A stretch of 42,083 bases of DNA from Acidimicrobiales bacterium (GTDB taxonomy: Bacteria; Actinomycetota; Acidimicrobiia; Acidimicrobiales; RAAP-2), in assembly GCA_017883065.1 (NCBI GenBank), contig JADGOG010000008.1:1-42083 (forward strand), given 5' to 3'. Each line of letters starts with the position of its first letter. Position 1 is the first letter of the stretch. Made by a program: the position numbers and the translations under genes. The notes beneath the pieces were generated by a model, which was not told where the DNA came from, searched no databases, and worked only from the letters and a program-made list of their open reading frames with translations. Shown piece by piece: positions 1 to 7,721 of this stretch.

Positions 1-247
1 GGCCACCGTCGTCTCCGGTCAGGCCATCCCGCGATCGGACCACGTCCGAACAACCGCATTCCGCCCATGCTGGTGACCTCCGCTCGAGTTGGTCCACGAA
101 CGGTAACAGAGCGGCGATCCCGGGCGAAGGATCGGGCCGCCTCCGGACTCGACCGGTGGTGGGGGCGGCACCGAGCGAGAGCATTGGTGCCATCTCGGAG
201 CGCGACAGAAGTCCAACGCCTGGGTCAACCCGCGGGTAGCTGCCCGG

Positions 248-799
248 TCAGCCCACCCGGTGCAGGGTGTTGTGGTCGGTGTGCGCCATTGGCTCGGGGA
301 ACTCCTTCATGCGCAGCATGGTGGTCTCGTCGTAGGACCACGAGTCACCGCTCGTGGTGATCACCACTTCGTAGCTGAGTGAGCTGGCGTTCTCGGCCAG
401 GTACTTGTTCTCACCGATGGTGTAGAGGCCGCCGTCCTTGGCCGCCTTGAGGGTGAACCCGGTGGCGCCGGCCTCGGCCGTACCTCCGGCCAGCACGGTG
501 ATGCCACGGGGCACGACGAACCCCCGCATGATCTCGCCGGTGGCACCGTCCCACAGCCAATAGCCCACTTCGGTGTGGAACGGGTTCTCCTCGTCGTTCC
601 GCCACATGGCGCTCCGGTAATCGAGGCCGTAGAGGTGCTGGTTCCCGTTGTCCACGGGCCCGAACGGCTTGAGCGTGCACTTCTCGAGGTACGGGGTGCC
701 CCGCACCTCGTGCGTGGCGTGTGCATACGCGGTGTCGAGGCCACCCGAGCCTTCCCATTCGCCGGCCAGTGCCCCGAGGGGACCCCATTCATCGCTCAT
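248..799 (-). CDS. Nitrobindin-like heme-binding beta-barrel protein (FABP-like/DUF1794 family)
   Basis: This 183-residue protein has the pattern of the small heme-binding beta-barrel family related to nitrobindin. A Gly-Glu-Trp-Glu-Gly-Ser-Gly segment lies near residues 13-19, HTEVGYW at 75-81, and a His-rich end (TDHNTLHRV) near 174-182. Family members bind heme b in a ten-stranded barrel and interact with NO or peroxynitrite; whether this one binds heme is inferred. It has no signal peptide or membrane segment, so it is probably cytosolic. The ATG start is preceded by an AGAGGG-type ribosome site about 9 bases upstream. It is transcribed in the same direction as the aminotransferase gene but about 87 bases away, so coupling is uncertain. 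Confidence 0.8.
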   Translation of the reverse strand: MSDEWGPLGALAGEWEGSGGLDTAYAHATHEVRGTPYLEKCTLKPFGPVDNGNQHLYGLDYRSAMWRNDEENPFHTEVGYWLWDGATGEIMRGFVVPRGITVLAGGTAEAGATGFTLKAAKDGGLYTIGENKYLAENASSLSYEVVITTSGDSWSYDETTMLRMKEFPEPMAHTDHNTLHRVG

Positions 800-885
800 A
801 TGACATTCCCTCTCAGTACCGACAGCGGTTGGACGGAGGCGAGCCTAATTGGGTTGACCGGCCGGAGGGGAATCCGGCCCGGAGA

Positions 886-2244
886 TCACCCCACCAGGTG
901 GTCGAGGGCCTCGTCGAACAGCCGACCGTGCAGGTCCACGTCGGCTGCGGTGGTGGCGGGGCAGGTCAGCACCATGTTGTGGAACGGGGTGATCAGCACC
1001 CCCCGATTGCTGAGGAAGGTGTGCAGGTATTCGTTGAGCTCGCCGTCCTCCGACTGGGCCGACTCGGTGCCGGTTCGGGGCGCCGGACTGGCGAACCGGT
1101 ACTCGGACCGGGCCCCTACCCGCGCCACCGACCAGGGAAGCTGGTGGGAGGTGATGGCCGTCTCCACCTGGTCGCTGAGCCGCTCGGCCAGGGCGATCAT
1201 GCGGTCGAACGCCTCGGCGGTCAGCACGCGTGACAGGGTGGCCCGGGCCGCGGCCATGCTGAGCGGGTTGCCGGCAAGCGTGCCGCCCACCCCTCCGACG
1301 TCGACGATGTCGGCCTGGTCGTCCTCGACCATGGCCAGGATCGACCGGCCGAGCGAGTCGCTCAGACCGAAGGCGCCGATGGGGATGCCTCCGGCGATGG
1401 CCTTGCCGATGGTGACGATGTCAGGGGACAGGCCCCACGCCCGGGTGGCCCCGCCGGGACCGGCGGAGAAGGTATGCGTCTCGTCGATCATCAACAGGGT
1501 GCCGGTCTCGTCACACAGCGAGCGGAGCCCCAGGTGGAATCCCTCGTCGGGGAGCACGATGCCGATGTTGGTCAGTGCCGGCTCGGTGAGCACGGCGGCG
1601 ATCTCGCCGGTGCGCAGGGCCCGGGCCACCGCGTCGAGGTCGTTGAACTCGACAGCCACCGTGGTCACCGACGGGTCGATCGCCGGGGCCACGTTCCCGG
1701 GGCGGGACAGCGTGCTGCCGTCCGAGGCAGTCACCACGAAGGTCTCGTCCACACTGCCGTGGTAGCAGTACGAGAACACCAGGATCTTGGGGCGGCCGGT
1801 GGCCAGGCGGGCCAGGCGCAGTGCCCACCGGTTGGCGTCGGTGGCGCTGAGGGCGAACGACCACTGCGAGACCCCGAACCGGTCGGTGAGCTCGTCGGCC
1901 ACCCACTCGGCGTCCTCGCTCGGGAGCATGGCGGTGATCCCGCCGAGGGTCTCCACTCGGTGACGGATGGCATCCACGACGGGCAGGGGCGAGTGCCCGG
2001 CCATGGCGCCCGTGTCACCGAGGGCGAAGTCGACGTACTCATGACCGTCGACGTCGGTGACCCGAGCGCCACGGGCCCCGGCGAGTGCCAGGGGGAACCC
2101 ACCGGCCCAATTGGTCATCCAGGTCATGGGGACGCCGGTGAACAGGTGGGTGGCTCGGGAGAACTGCTCCCACGAGCCGGGGTTGCGTGCGCGGTGCTCG
2201 GTCCGCTCAGCGGCAAGCAACGGGGTGAGGCGGGCGCGGTCCAT
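886..2244 (-). CDS. Class III PLP-dependent aminotransferase, glutamate-1-semialdehyde aminomutase-like
   Basis: The 452-residue product belongs to fold-type I, class III aminotransferases and resembles the glutamate-1-semialdehyde 2,1-aminomutase branch. Visible features are the Asp motif LLMIDETHT (Asp near 254), the PLP lysine in TIGKAIAGG (Lys near 281), a YHG segment near 161, and a C-terminal GVLITPFHNMVL stretch. The usual S-G-T-E-A cofactor motif reads SATDANRW, so it is probably not housekeeping HemL; the substrate cannot be read from sequence. The ATG start was chosen because it lies just past the stop of the upstream XRE regulator, with only five bases between. That spacing indicates an operon in which the regulator may respond to the substrate or product. 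An in-frame open extension further upstream overlaps the regulator and was rejected. Confidence 0.88.
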   Translation of the reverse strand: MDRARLTPLLAAERTEHRARNPGSWEQFSRATHLFTGVPMTWMTNWAGGFPLALAGARGARVTDVDGHEYVDFALGDTGAMAGHSPLPVVDAIRHRVETLGGITAMLPSEDAEWVADELTDRFGVSQWSFALSATDANRWALRLARLATGRPKILVFSYCYHGSVDETFVVTASDGSTLSRPGNVAPAIDPSVTTVAVEFNDLDAVARALRTGEIAAVLTEPALTNIGIVLPDEGFHLGLRSLCDETGTLLMIDETHTFSAGPGGATRAWGLSPDIVTIGKAIAGGIPIGAFGLSDSLGRSILAMVEDDQADIVDVGGVGGTLAGNPLSMAAARATLSRVLTAEAFDRMIALAERLSDQVETAITSHQLPWSVARVGARSEYRFASPAPRTGTESAQSEDGELNEYLHTFLSNRGVLITPFHNMVLTCPATTAADVDLHGRLFDEALDHLVG

Positions 2245-2249
2245 GCGCC

Positions 2250-3455
2250 CTACTCGTCGAAGTAGTAGCCGTTGCTCGGTCCGTGCTTGTCGGGAAGCGA
2301 CTCGATGAGCCGACTGACCGCACCGTAGGAGCCAGCGTTCCACGCTTCGGCGATGGTCTGGTCGTCGAGCTCGCGATGCCGGGTGAAGTTCCACCACCGG
2401 GTGACATCACTGTCGCTGTAACCCTTGTTGGCCAGGATGATGTTGAGGCGGGTGGCCTCCCACGCCGCCTCCTCCGGGCTCATCTCCACGGATTCGACCA
2501 CCGGGGTGTCGGCCCCTTCGGGATTCCGCTCCATCTCGTGGGCGATCTCACGGTCCAGGTCGCGGGAGACGTGACCTCGAATTGTCTTCAATGATCCACC
2601 GGTCAGGGCGTGTCGATCGGTCACCCGCCGCTCCCGTTCGCTCTCGAGGCTGCGGGACCAGAGGTGCTGGGCGGTGGCATCGACGTCGCTGGCCGTGACC
2701 CGGAGCCGCATCCGCCGTTCGATGCGCTCAGCCGCCTTCTGCGGAGCTGGTGCTGGTGCTGGTGCTGGTGCCGGTGCTGGTGCCGGTGCCGGTGCCGGAG
2801 CCGGAGCCGGAGCTGAAGCTGGAGCTGGAGCTGGAGCTGAAGCTGGAGCCGGTGCCGCAGGCATCTGGTCTGTCGAACGCCGTCCCAACCGCTCGGGCTC
2901 GCCGACCTCGACGGTCCGGCGCTCGGCCGGTCCTCGTCGCCCTCCCGAGGCATCGTCGTCGGGCGGAACCGAGGTGAGCACGGCCGTACCGGCCCCCGGC
3001 GGAACGGGACTGGCCGGCGGGATCGGTGCCCCAGGAGCAGACGGTGGGATCGGCGAGACCGGGGCCGACGGTGTGGCCGGCGGAGGAGCCGAGGGGGCAC
3101 GGGGGGCGGGAGCGGCGTAGCTCTCCGGCGGGAAGATGTCCCCGGCGGTGCCGGCAACGGCGGCGCCCAGGTAGGCGGCCGACCACTCGCTCTCACCCAC
3201 GCCTACGGACTCCGCCCCGGTGGCGGTCAGCCGGGCGACGGGCACGTCCAAGCAAGCAGCCACGGCGATGGCCTCGGTGAACCCGAGGCGGCGGTTGGTG
3301 GTCTCCACCTGCGCCACGGTCTCCCGCGTCCAGGGGATCCCCCGGAACAGCATCTCGTCGGCCAGGCCCTGTTGGGTCAGGTTGGCCTTGGACCGGAGCG
3401 CGGCGACATTCCGACGCACGATGTCTTCGATGCTCTTCGAGGGATCGCCGTTCAT
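2250..3455 (-). CDS. XRE-family regulator with Pro-Ala linker and DUF2384-like C-terminal domain
   Basis: The 401-residue protein begins with a Cro/CI-type helix-turn-helix (about residues 10-75), with the typical LTQQGLADEM and WTRETVAQVE helices. A long low-complexity middle rich in Pro, Ala and Ser follows, including an almost pure Pro-Ala run at about 200-238. The last 130 residues are ordered and charged. The tail pattern (GYSDSDVTRWWNF, then TIAEAWNAGSYGAVSRLI) resembles the toxin-binding domain of Xre/ParS/MbcA antitoxins, but no RES-type toxin gene follows. A class III aminotransferase gene follows instead, after five bases. The internal ATG was taken as start because AGGA and AAGGAAG ribosome sites precede it and the helix-turn-helix begins there. 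DNA binding is strongly supported; the ligand or partner is unknown. Confidence 0.85.
   Translation of the reverse strand: MNGDPSKSIEDIVRRNVAALRSKANLTQQGLADEMLFRGIPWTRETVAQVETTNRRLGFTEAIAVAACLDVPVARLTATGAESVGVGESEWSAAYLGAAVAGTAGDIFPPESYAAPAPRAPSAPPPATPSAPVSPIPPSAPGAPIPPASPVPPGAGTAVLTSVPPDDDASGGRRGPAERRTVEVGEPERLGRRSTDQMPAAPAPASAPAPAPASAPAPAPAPAPAPAPAPAPAPAPAPQKAAERIERRMRLRVTASDVDATAQHLWSRSLESERERRVTDRHALTGGSLKTIRGHVSRDLDREIAHEMERNPEGADTPVVESVEMSPEEAAWEATRLNIILANKGYSDSDVTRWWNFTRHRELDDQTIAEAWNAGSYGAVSRLIESLPDKHGPSNGYYFDE
2742..2858. repeat. Hexanucleotide-type Pro-Ala coding microrepeat
   Basis: A run of imperfect GCTGGT/GCCGGT/GCTGGA hexamers encodes the Pro-Ala stretch of the XRE regulator on the minus strand. 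The unit is six bases, so slippage changes the linker by two residues and keeps the frame. Length variation between strains would be expected. Confidence 0.85.
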
Positions 3456-3812
3456 CGTCCTATCGTACTTCCTTGTTAGAAATTTGAACATTTGCCCTCG
3501 ACTCAAGCGGCCGAAGCACACTGTTGACATGCCGCTCGGCTCGTTCCCCAGTCTCCGTGGTGATGAACGAATGAACAGGGAAGTGAGCGCCGTAGTCGAA
3601 CTCGGGATGCCTGGTCAAAGGCAACCCCGTCGGGATTGCCTCCACACCCATGATGACCGTCCTCGGGCGTCAAGGGGTGGATCCGGAGTCGATTGACCGA
3701 CAGACCTGGATCCTCGGACCGGTCGGGTTCTCCGCAAATTCGCTACAGCTACGGCCAACTAGTTCCGATCATCTTGTAGAGGGTTCCGAAGCAAAAGGGG
3801 CAGGAAACGACA
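3456..3812. other. Divergent intergenic region between the XRE regulator and a small plus-strand gene
   Basis: This 357-base stretch carries no convincing gene. It is less GC-rich than its flanks near 3470-3500 and 3735-3800, as expected for promoters in this genome. A perfect 8-base palindrome, AACTAGTT, lies near 3755-3762, and an AT-rich imperfect inverted repeat (AAATTTGAACATTT) lies near 3480-3493, close to the regulator start. Either could be an autoregulatory operator, but neither is proven. A TTGACA element near 3524 on the plus strand lacks a good -10 partner. Confidence 0.5.
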
Positions 3813-4058
3813 GTGACGATCGACCCATTTCACGTACGCAGGTTCAGCGAGTGGTCAGACTCAGATTTCGATCTGGACGATCTGGCGCTACCGGCAGAGC
3901 CGCAATGGCATCGTTGCGGCGCGGTCCACTGCATCGAGTCAGGACCGTGGCTGGGAACGCTGGTGTGCTGCATTAGACGAAGTGGCCACGAGGACGGGCA
4001 CTCGATGTCGCTGGGCGACGAGGGCTCCGACGACTACTGGCGCGAGATCTGGCTGTAG
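3813..4058 (+). CDS. Small Cys/His-rich hypothetical protein
   Basis: I do not recognise this 81-residue protein. It starts at GTG with an AGGAAA ribosome site six bases upstream. Its N-terminal half is acidic, and its central part contains clustered Cys and His (CGAVHC, LVCCI, GHEDGH), which could bind a metal. There is no signal peptide or membrane helix. It lies alone between a divergent XRE regulator and a convergent GH13 gene. Codon use is somewhat less GC-biased than in neighbouring enzymes. The clear ribosome site and the Cys/His spacing argue for a real gene, but function is open. Confidence 0.55.
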   Translation: MTIDPFHVRRFSEWSDSDFDLDDLALPAEPQWHRCGAVHCIESGPWLGTLVCCIRRSGHEDGHSMSLGDEGSDDYWREIWL

Positions 4059-4112
4059 GTGACCGGACCGCACCGTCGAGACCGGTCGGCGGACCGCATC
4101 GAACGGCACCGG

Positions 4113-5801
4113 TCAGTAGCCGAGCACCATTGCCTGGTCGGCGAGTACCGCGCCGACAAAGGCCTCTCCCTCGGCAATGCCATCACTGGTGAGCAGCACC
4201 TGCAGGCCGCCGATCTCCAGCGGGTCCCGCGGTTCCGCCGATGGACCGGTTCCCGGTTCGTGGGGCACACGGATTCCGCCGGGCAGCTCGATCCGGTCAT
4301 CGGTGAAGTTGACCAGCACCACGGCCAGTTCGTCGTCGTGCTCCCTGACGTAGCCGACCAGGCCGACCGGCAGGTCGAGCAACGTGAAGGTGCCCACGGA
4401 CAGGGCCCGCCGGCCATGCCGAAGGGCGAGCAACCGCCGGTAGAGGTGGAGCACCGACGACGGGTCCGCCCGTTGGGCAGCGTGGTTTCGGAGGGCCGCC
4501 TCCGGAGCGAACGGCAGCCAGGGTCCGGCCGCACCGGTCGTCGGCCAGCCATGGTCGTCGGCGTCGGTCCATGGGATCGGTGCCCGACACCCGTCCCTAC
4601 CTCCGGGATCCACGGCACGGTCCGAGGGAATCGCGGCGTCGGCAAGTCCCAGTTCCTCCCCCTGGTAGAGGAACGGCGAGCCACGCAGGGTCATCAGTAG
4701 CACGGCGGCCGCCCTCGCCCTGGCCTCGCTCCGACGCATCGTCACCGCCGGGTCCTCACCGTGGAGGCGGGCCGCCCGGTCGTAACGGGTGCGGTGCCGC
4801 GCATTGTCGTGGTTGGACAGCACCCAGGTGGGCCAGGCTCCTCTCGGCGCCAGGGCATCGACCGTCTCGCCGATGCACCCGTTCCACGCTTCCGACGTCC
4901 ACGGCGCATAGAGCGGCGGGAAGTTGAAGGCCAGATGGAGCTCGTCCCCGTCGCCGTAGTAGGTGGCGACGGCGGCGGTGGAGAGCAGGTAGACCTCGCC
5001 GACGATGACCCGGTCGCCGGGGTACTCGTCGATGAGGGAGCGGATCGCTTGCAGGCGATGGTGGGTCACCGGTACGTCGTTGAGGGCGCAGTGGGGGATG
5101 CCGGCCACCTCGGGGGGGTCGTCCGGGAGGTCCGGATCCTTGCCGATGCAGTGGACCACGTCGGCGCGGAAGCCGTCGACGCCGCGGTCGAGCCAGAAAC
5201 GGAGCACGTCGTGCATGGCGCCGACCACTTCGCCCTGGTCCCAGTTGAGATCGGGCTGGGCTTCCTCGAACAGGTGGAGGAACCACTGCCCTGACCTGTC
5301 GTCGAACGTCCACGCGGGGGCGGAGAGATCGAACGCAGCCACCCAGTTGTTGGGCGGGGAACCGTCGGCCGCCCCGTCCCTCCACACGTACCAGTCCCGC
5401 CGCCCGCTGTCCCGACCACTCGATGCGTCCACGAACCAGGGGTGCTGGTCTGAGGTGTGGTTGGGTACCCAGTCGATGATCACCTTGAGTCCCAGGGCGT
5501 GGGCATCGGTGATCATGCGGTCGAACTCCTCGAGGGTGCCGAAGAGTGGATCGACACCGCAGTAGTCACTGACGTCGTAGCCGAAATCGACCATGGGGGA
5601 GGGGTAGAACGGGGAGATCCACAGTGCGTCCACCCCGAGCCACGCCAGGTCGACCAGATGGGACCGGATCCCGGCCAGATCGCCCACCCCGTCCCCGTCG
5701 CTGTCGGCGAACGAGCGGGGATAGATCTGGTAGAAGACCGCCTCCTGCCACCAGGGCGTGCTGCCGCTCGCCGGTGTGCTGCGGCTCCCCGGGACGGTCA
5801 G
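4113..5801 (-). CDS. GH13 alpha-glucosidase/oligo-1,6-glucosidase-like enzyme, probable CTG start
   Basis: This is an alpha-amylase superfamily (GH13) enzyme acting on alpha-glucosidic bonds, closest in pattern to alpha-glucosidase or oligo-1,6-glucosidase. The catalytic triad is visible: Asp in GFRADVV (about 214), Glu in VGEVYL (about 269) and Asp in SNHDN (about 332), counted from the start chosen here. The conserved first strand (WWQEAVFYQIYPRSF then DSDGDGVGDL) is encoded upstream of the first GTG, at 5687. No ATG, GTG or TTG lies in frame between that strand and the preceding in-frame stop. The best start is a CTG overlapping the SRPBCC gene stop as CTGA, with AAGG about seven bases upstream. 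A pipeline start at 5687 would remove strand beta-1. The enzyme is probably cytosolic, as no signal peptide is seen. Confidence 0.85.
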   Translation of the reverse strand: MTVPGSRSTPASGSTPWWQEAVFYQIYPRSFADSDGDGVGDLAGIRSHLVDLAWLGVDALWISPFYPSPMVDFGYDVSDYCGVDPLFGTLEEFDRMITDAHALGLKVIIDWVPNHTSDQHPWFVDASSGRDSGRRDWYVWRDGAADGSPPNNWVAAFDLSAPAWTFDDRSGQWFLHLFEEAQPDLNWDQGEVVGAMHDVLRFWLDRGVDGFRADVVHCIGKDPDLPDDPPEVAGIPHCALNDVPVTHHRLQAIRSLIDEYPGDRVIVGEVYLLSTAAVATYYGDGDELHLAFNFPPLYAPWTSEAWNGCIGETVDALAPRGAWPTWVLSNHDNARHRTRYDRAARLHGEDPAVTMRRSEARARAAAVLLMTLRGSPFLYQGEELGLADAAIPSDRAVDPGGRDGCRAPIPWTDADDHGWPTTGAAGPWLPFAPEAALRNHAAQRADPSSVLHLYRRLLALRHGRRALSVGTFTLLDLPVGLVGYVREHDDELAVVLVNFTDDRIELPGGIRVPHEPGTGPSAEPRDPLEIGGLQVLLTSDGIAEGEAFVGAVLADQAMVLGY

Positions 5802-6259
5802 GCCTCCGCCTTGTCCTTGATCCGCTCCAGCGTCGTGCGCATGTGGCCCCGATTGAGCGTCTCGGCGTCCCTGGTGCCGCGGACGAGTGGCCCGACGGCC
5901 CGCATCAGCCCGCCACGGTGGTCCTCGAACCGTTCGTGGAGCACGGTGGTCTCATCGGTGTCGCCCGGTTCGATCCGGTAGCCCCACCGGGCCACGGCCA
6001 ACGGCCCGTAGGCGACGTCCCAGGCGATCTCCGCTCCGGGTTGGTAGCGGACGATGGTGCAGGTGGTCGTCCACCGGCGCCACCCTGACCGATTCTTACC
6101 CCGGAAGCGGGCGCCCACGACGGGACCGGTCGATCCTGACGCCCACTCCATGGCCGTACACTCCGCGGTCAGGTCGTCCATCGAGGTGGGATCGGCGATC
6201 AGGCCCCACACCCGCTGCGGACGCGCCTCGATGCGTTCGGACACCTCGACCTCTGACAT
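5798..6259 (-). CDS. SRPBCC (START-like/polyketide cyclase) family protein
   Basis: The protein of about 153 residues has the SRPBCC pattern. An N-terminal strand (VEVSERIEARPQRVWGLIADP) is followed by basic and aromatic strands and a long amphipathic C-terminal helix (ETLNRGHMRTTLERIKDKAEA). This fold makes a deep pocket for lipids or other hydrophobic ligands, and many members are annotated only as polyketide cyclase/dehydrase-like. The ATG giving MSEVEV was chosen because the fold starts there; a GTG 30 bases upstream is an alternative. Its stop codon overlaps the likely CTG start of the GH13 gene, suggesting translational coupling, although no functional link is obvious. Confidence 0.82.
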   Translation of the reverse strand: MSEVEVSERIEARPQRVWGLIADPTSMDDLTAECTAMEWASGSTGPVVGARFRGKNRSGWRRWTTTCTIVRYQPGAEIAWDVAYGPLAVARWGYRIEPGDTDETTVLHERFEDHRGGLMRAVGPLVRGTRDAETLNRGHMRTTLERIKDKAEA

Positions 6260-6368
6260 GCCGGGGACGTTAGCAACGCACCGGTCCACCTGCCGTTACA
6301 GTTTGCGTCCGTTCCTGCCGACATCCCTCTTGACAGCATTGTTCGGGCATGAGAGGGGTTGATCAGAG

Positions 6369-6773
6369 ATGGTGGAGAGGCGCACGGTGGAGGACGGTTC
6401 GTTCCTGGCCGATGGGCTGACGGGGAGTGCCCCGTCCGCCGAGTTCGGCACGGGACGGGTCTGTGTCGAGCCGCAGTGCACGGCTCGCCTGTCCCGCTAC
6501 AACAGCACGCAGTGGTGTGCGTTGCACGAAAGCCCGGCATCGACCCAGCGCCCCTACGACACCTCGACCCGCCAGCGTGGACGCCGACGCAACTCGTCGT
6601 CGAGGCGACGGGTGACCACGGCCACGTCCTCGAACAGCACGGCCGGGACCAGCACCACCGCCGGCGGCGTGCCGACGGCGACGTCGTCCTCGTCGTCACG
6701 GGCCTCGTCAGGGGACTCGTCGGCCTCCGACAAGTCGGTGGCCACCAAGGCGGCCCGGAGGACGGCGGCCTGA
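6369..6773 (+). CDS. Hypothetical protein with C-x4-C-x12-C-x2-H zinc-ribbon-like motif and Ser/Thr-rich tail
   Basis: This 134-residue protein has an ordered segment (residues 30-55) with Cys32, Cys37, Cys50 and His53 in a spacing typical of a small zinc knuckle. The surrounding RLSRYNSTQWC pattern recurs in short actinobacterial proteins of unknown function. The remaining 75 residues are low-complexity Ser, Thr, Arg and Ala, without predicted structure. The ATG follows a GAGAGGGG sequence about 10 bases upstream. The tail's codon pattern is less convincing than the head, so the true end could differ, for example through a frameshift. It has no close neighbour on its strand; an SDR gene begins about 190 bases later. 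Confidence 0.55.
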   Translation: MVERRTVEDGSFLADGLTGSAPSAEFGTGRVCVEPQCTARLSRYNSTQWCALHESPASTQRPYDTSTRQRGRRRNSSSRRRVTTATSSNSTAGTSTTAGGVPTATSSSSSRASSGDSSASDKSVATKAARRTAA

Positions 6774-6959
6774 ACCGACCGTGACGGGTGTGCGGTGCCG
6801 GTTGGCCTCCGTGCTCTCGATGGCTTCTTCTCGTTCCTCCCTGGTCCGGTTTCGAGCCACGTCGGTACACTGCGGGTCGTCCGCCGAGTTCGACGAGGTG
6901 TCCGATGACCGATCATGATGTTGCTTGCCCCCGACCCGTGAAGACGGCGGTCTAGGGCC

Positions 6960-7721
6960 GTGGGTGGTCGACTTGAGGGAACCGTGGCCCTTGTCACGGG
7001 GGCGTCGAGCGGTATCGGAGAGGCGACCGCGGTGGCGCTGGCCGCAGAGGGCGCCACCCTCGCGGTTGCGGCCCGCAGACGGGACCGGCTCGAGGCGCTG
7101 GAGGAGCGCCTGGGCAACGACACCGACGTCCTGGTCATCGAGACGGACATCACCGACGAGGCGGCCGCCCGGGCCATGGTGGCGGCCACCGTCCGTGAGT
7201 TCGGACGACTGGACATCCTCCTCAACAACGCCGGGGTCATGCTCCTCGGCCCCATCGTCGACGCACCGGTCGAGGAGTGGAGCCGGATGGTCCACATCAA
7301 CCTGCTGGGACTGCTCTATTCCACCCATGCCGCGCTCCCGCACCTCTTGAAGGCGGCCGAGACCGATCCCCGTCGGGTGGCCGACGTGGTCAACGTGAGT
7401 TCGGTGGCGGGCAGGTTCGCCCGCCAGGGCAGCGGTGTCTACAACGCCACCAAGTTCGGGGTGGGGGCCTTCTCCGAGTCGCTCCGCCAGGAGGTGACCC
7501 GCCGGCATGTCCGGGTGTCGTTGATCGAGCCCGGAGCGACGAGGACCGAACTGGCCTCCCACAACCGGCCCGAGGTGCTCGAGGGGATCAGTGCCTCATT
7601 CGGCCAGACCGAACTGATGCAGGCCGACGACATCGCCGAGTCCATCGTCTTCACGGTCACCCGTCCCCGCCATGTAGCTGTCAACGAAGTGTTGATCCGC
7701 CCCACCGAACAGGAACGCTGA
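6960..7721 (+). CDS. Short-chain dehydrogenase/reductase (classical SDR)
   Basis: This 253-residue classical SDR has a TGASSGIG cofactor loop (residues 13-20), NNAG (89-92), catalytic Ser (147 or 148), Tyr161 and Lys165 in the YxxxK motif. An arginine-rich segment after the second strand (AARRRDRLEAL) favours NADP(H). The sequence style matches the YdfG/clavulaldehyde-dehydrogenase-like group that acts on 3-hydroxy acids or small alcohols; the substrate is not readable. It starts at GTG with only a weak ribosome site. Its stop directly abuts the GTG of the next gene, a hotdog protein, so the two are surely co-transcribed, probably in acyl-CoA or related lipid metabolism. Confidence 0.92.
   Translation: MGGRLEGTVALVTGASSGIGEATAVALAAEGATLAVAARRRDRLEALEERLGNDTDVLVIETDITDEAAARAMVAATVREFGRLDILLNNAGVMLLGPIVDAPVEEWSRMVHINLLGLLYSTHAALPHLLKAAETDPRRVADVVNVSSVAGRFARQGSGVYNATKFGVGAFSESLRQEVTRRHVRVSLIEPGATRTELASHNRPEVLEGISASFGQTELMQADDIAESIVFTVTRPRHVAVNEVLIRPTEQER

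Noticed and set aside
1-247. Open frames at the left edge
   Set aside because: Short and Pro/Arg-rich on both strands with no family pattern; no gene is supported there.
2742-2858. Repeat array considered as CRISPR or regulatory repeats
   Set aside because: The unit is six bases, has no spacers, and encodes Pro-Ala within a gene.
3524-3552. TTGACA element as a plus-strand promoter
   Set aside because: No -10-like sequence at a suitable distance, and no gene close behind.
6554-7300. Minus-strand frame over the Ser/Thr-rich gene and the SDR start
   Set aside because: Its first two thirds are antisense to a clear SDR. The last third looks somewhat protein-like, but there is no start or ribosome site for it alone.
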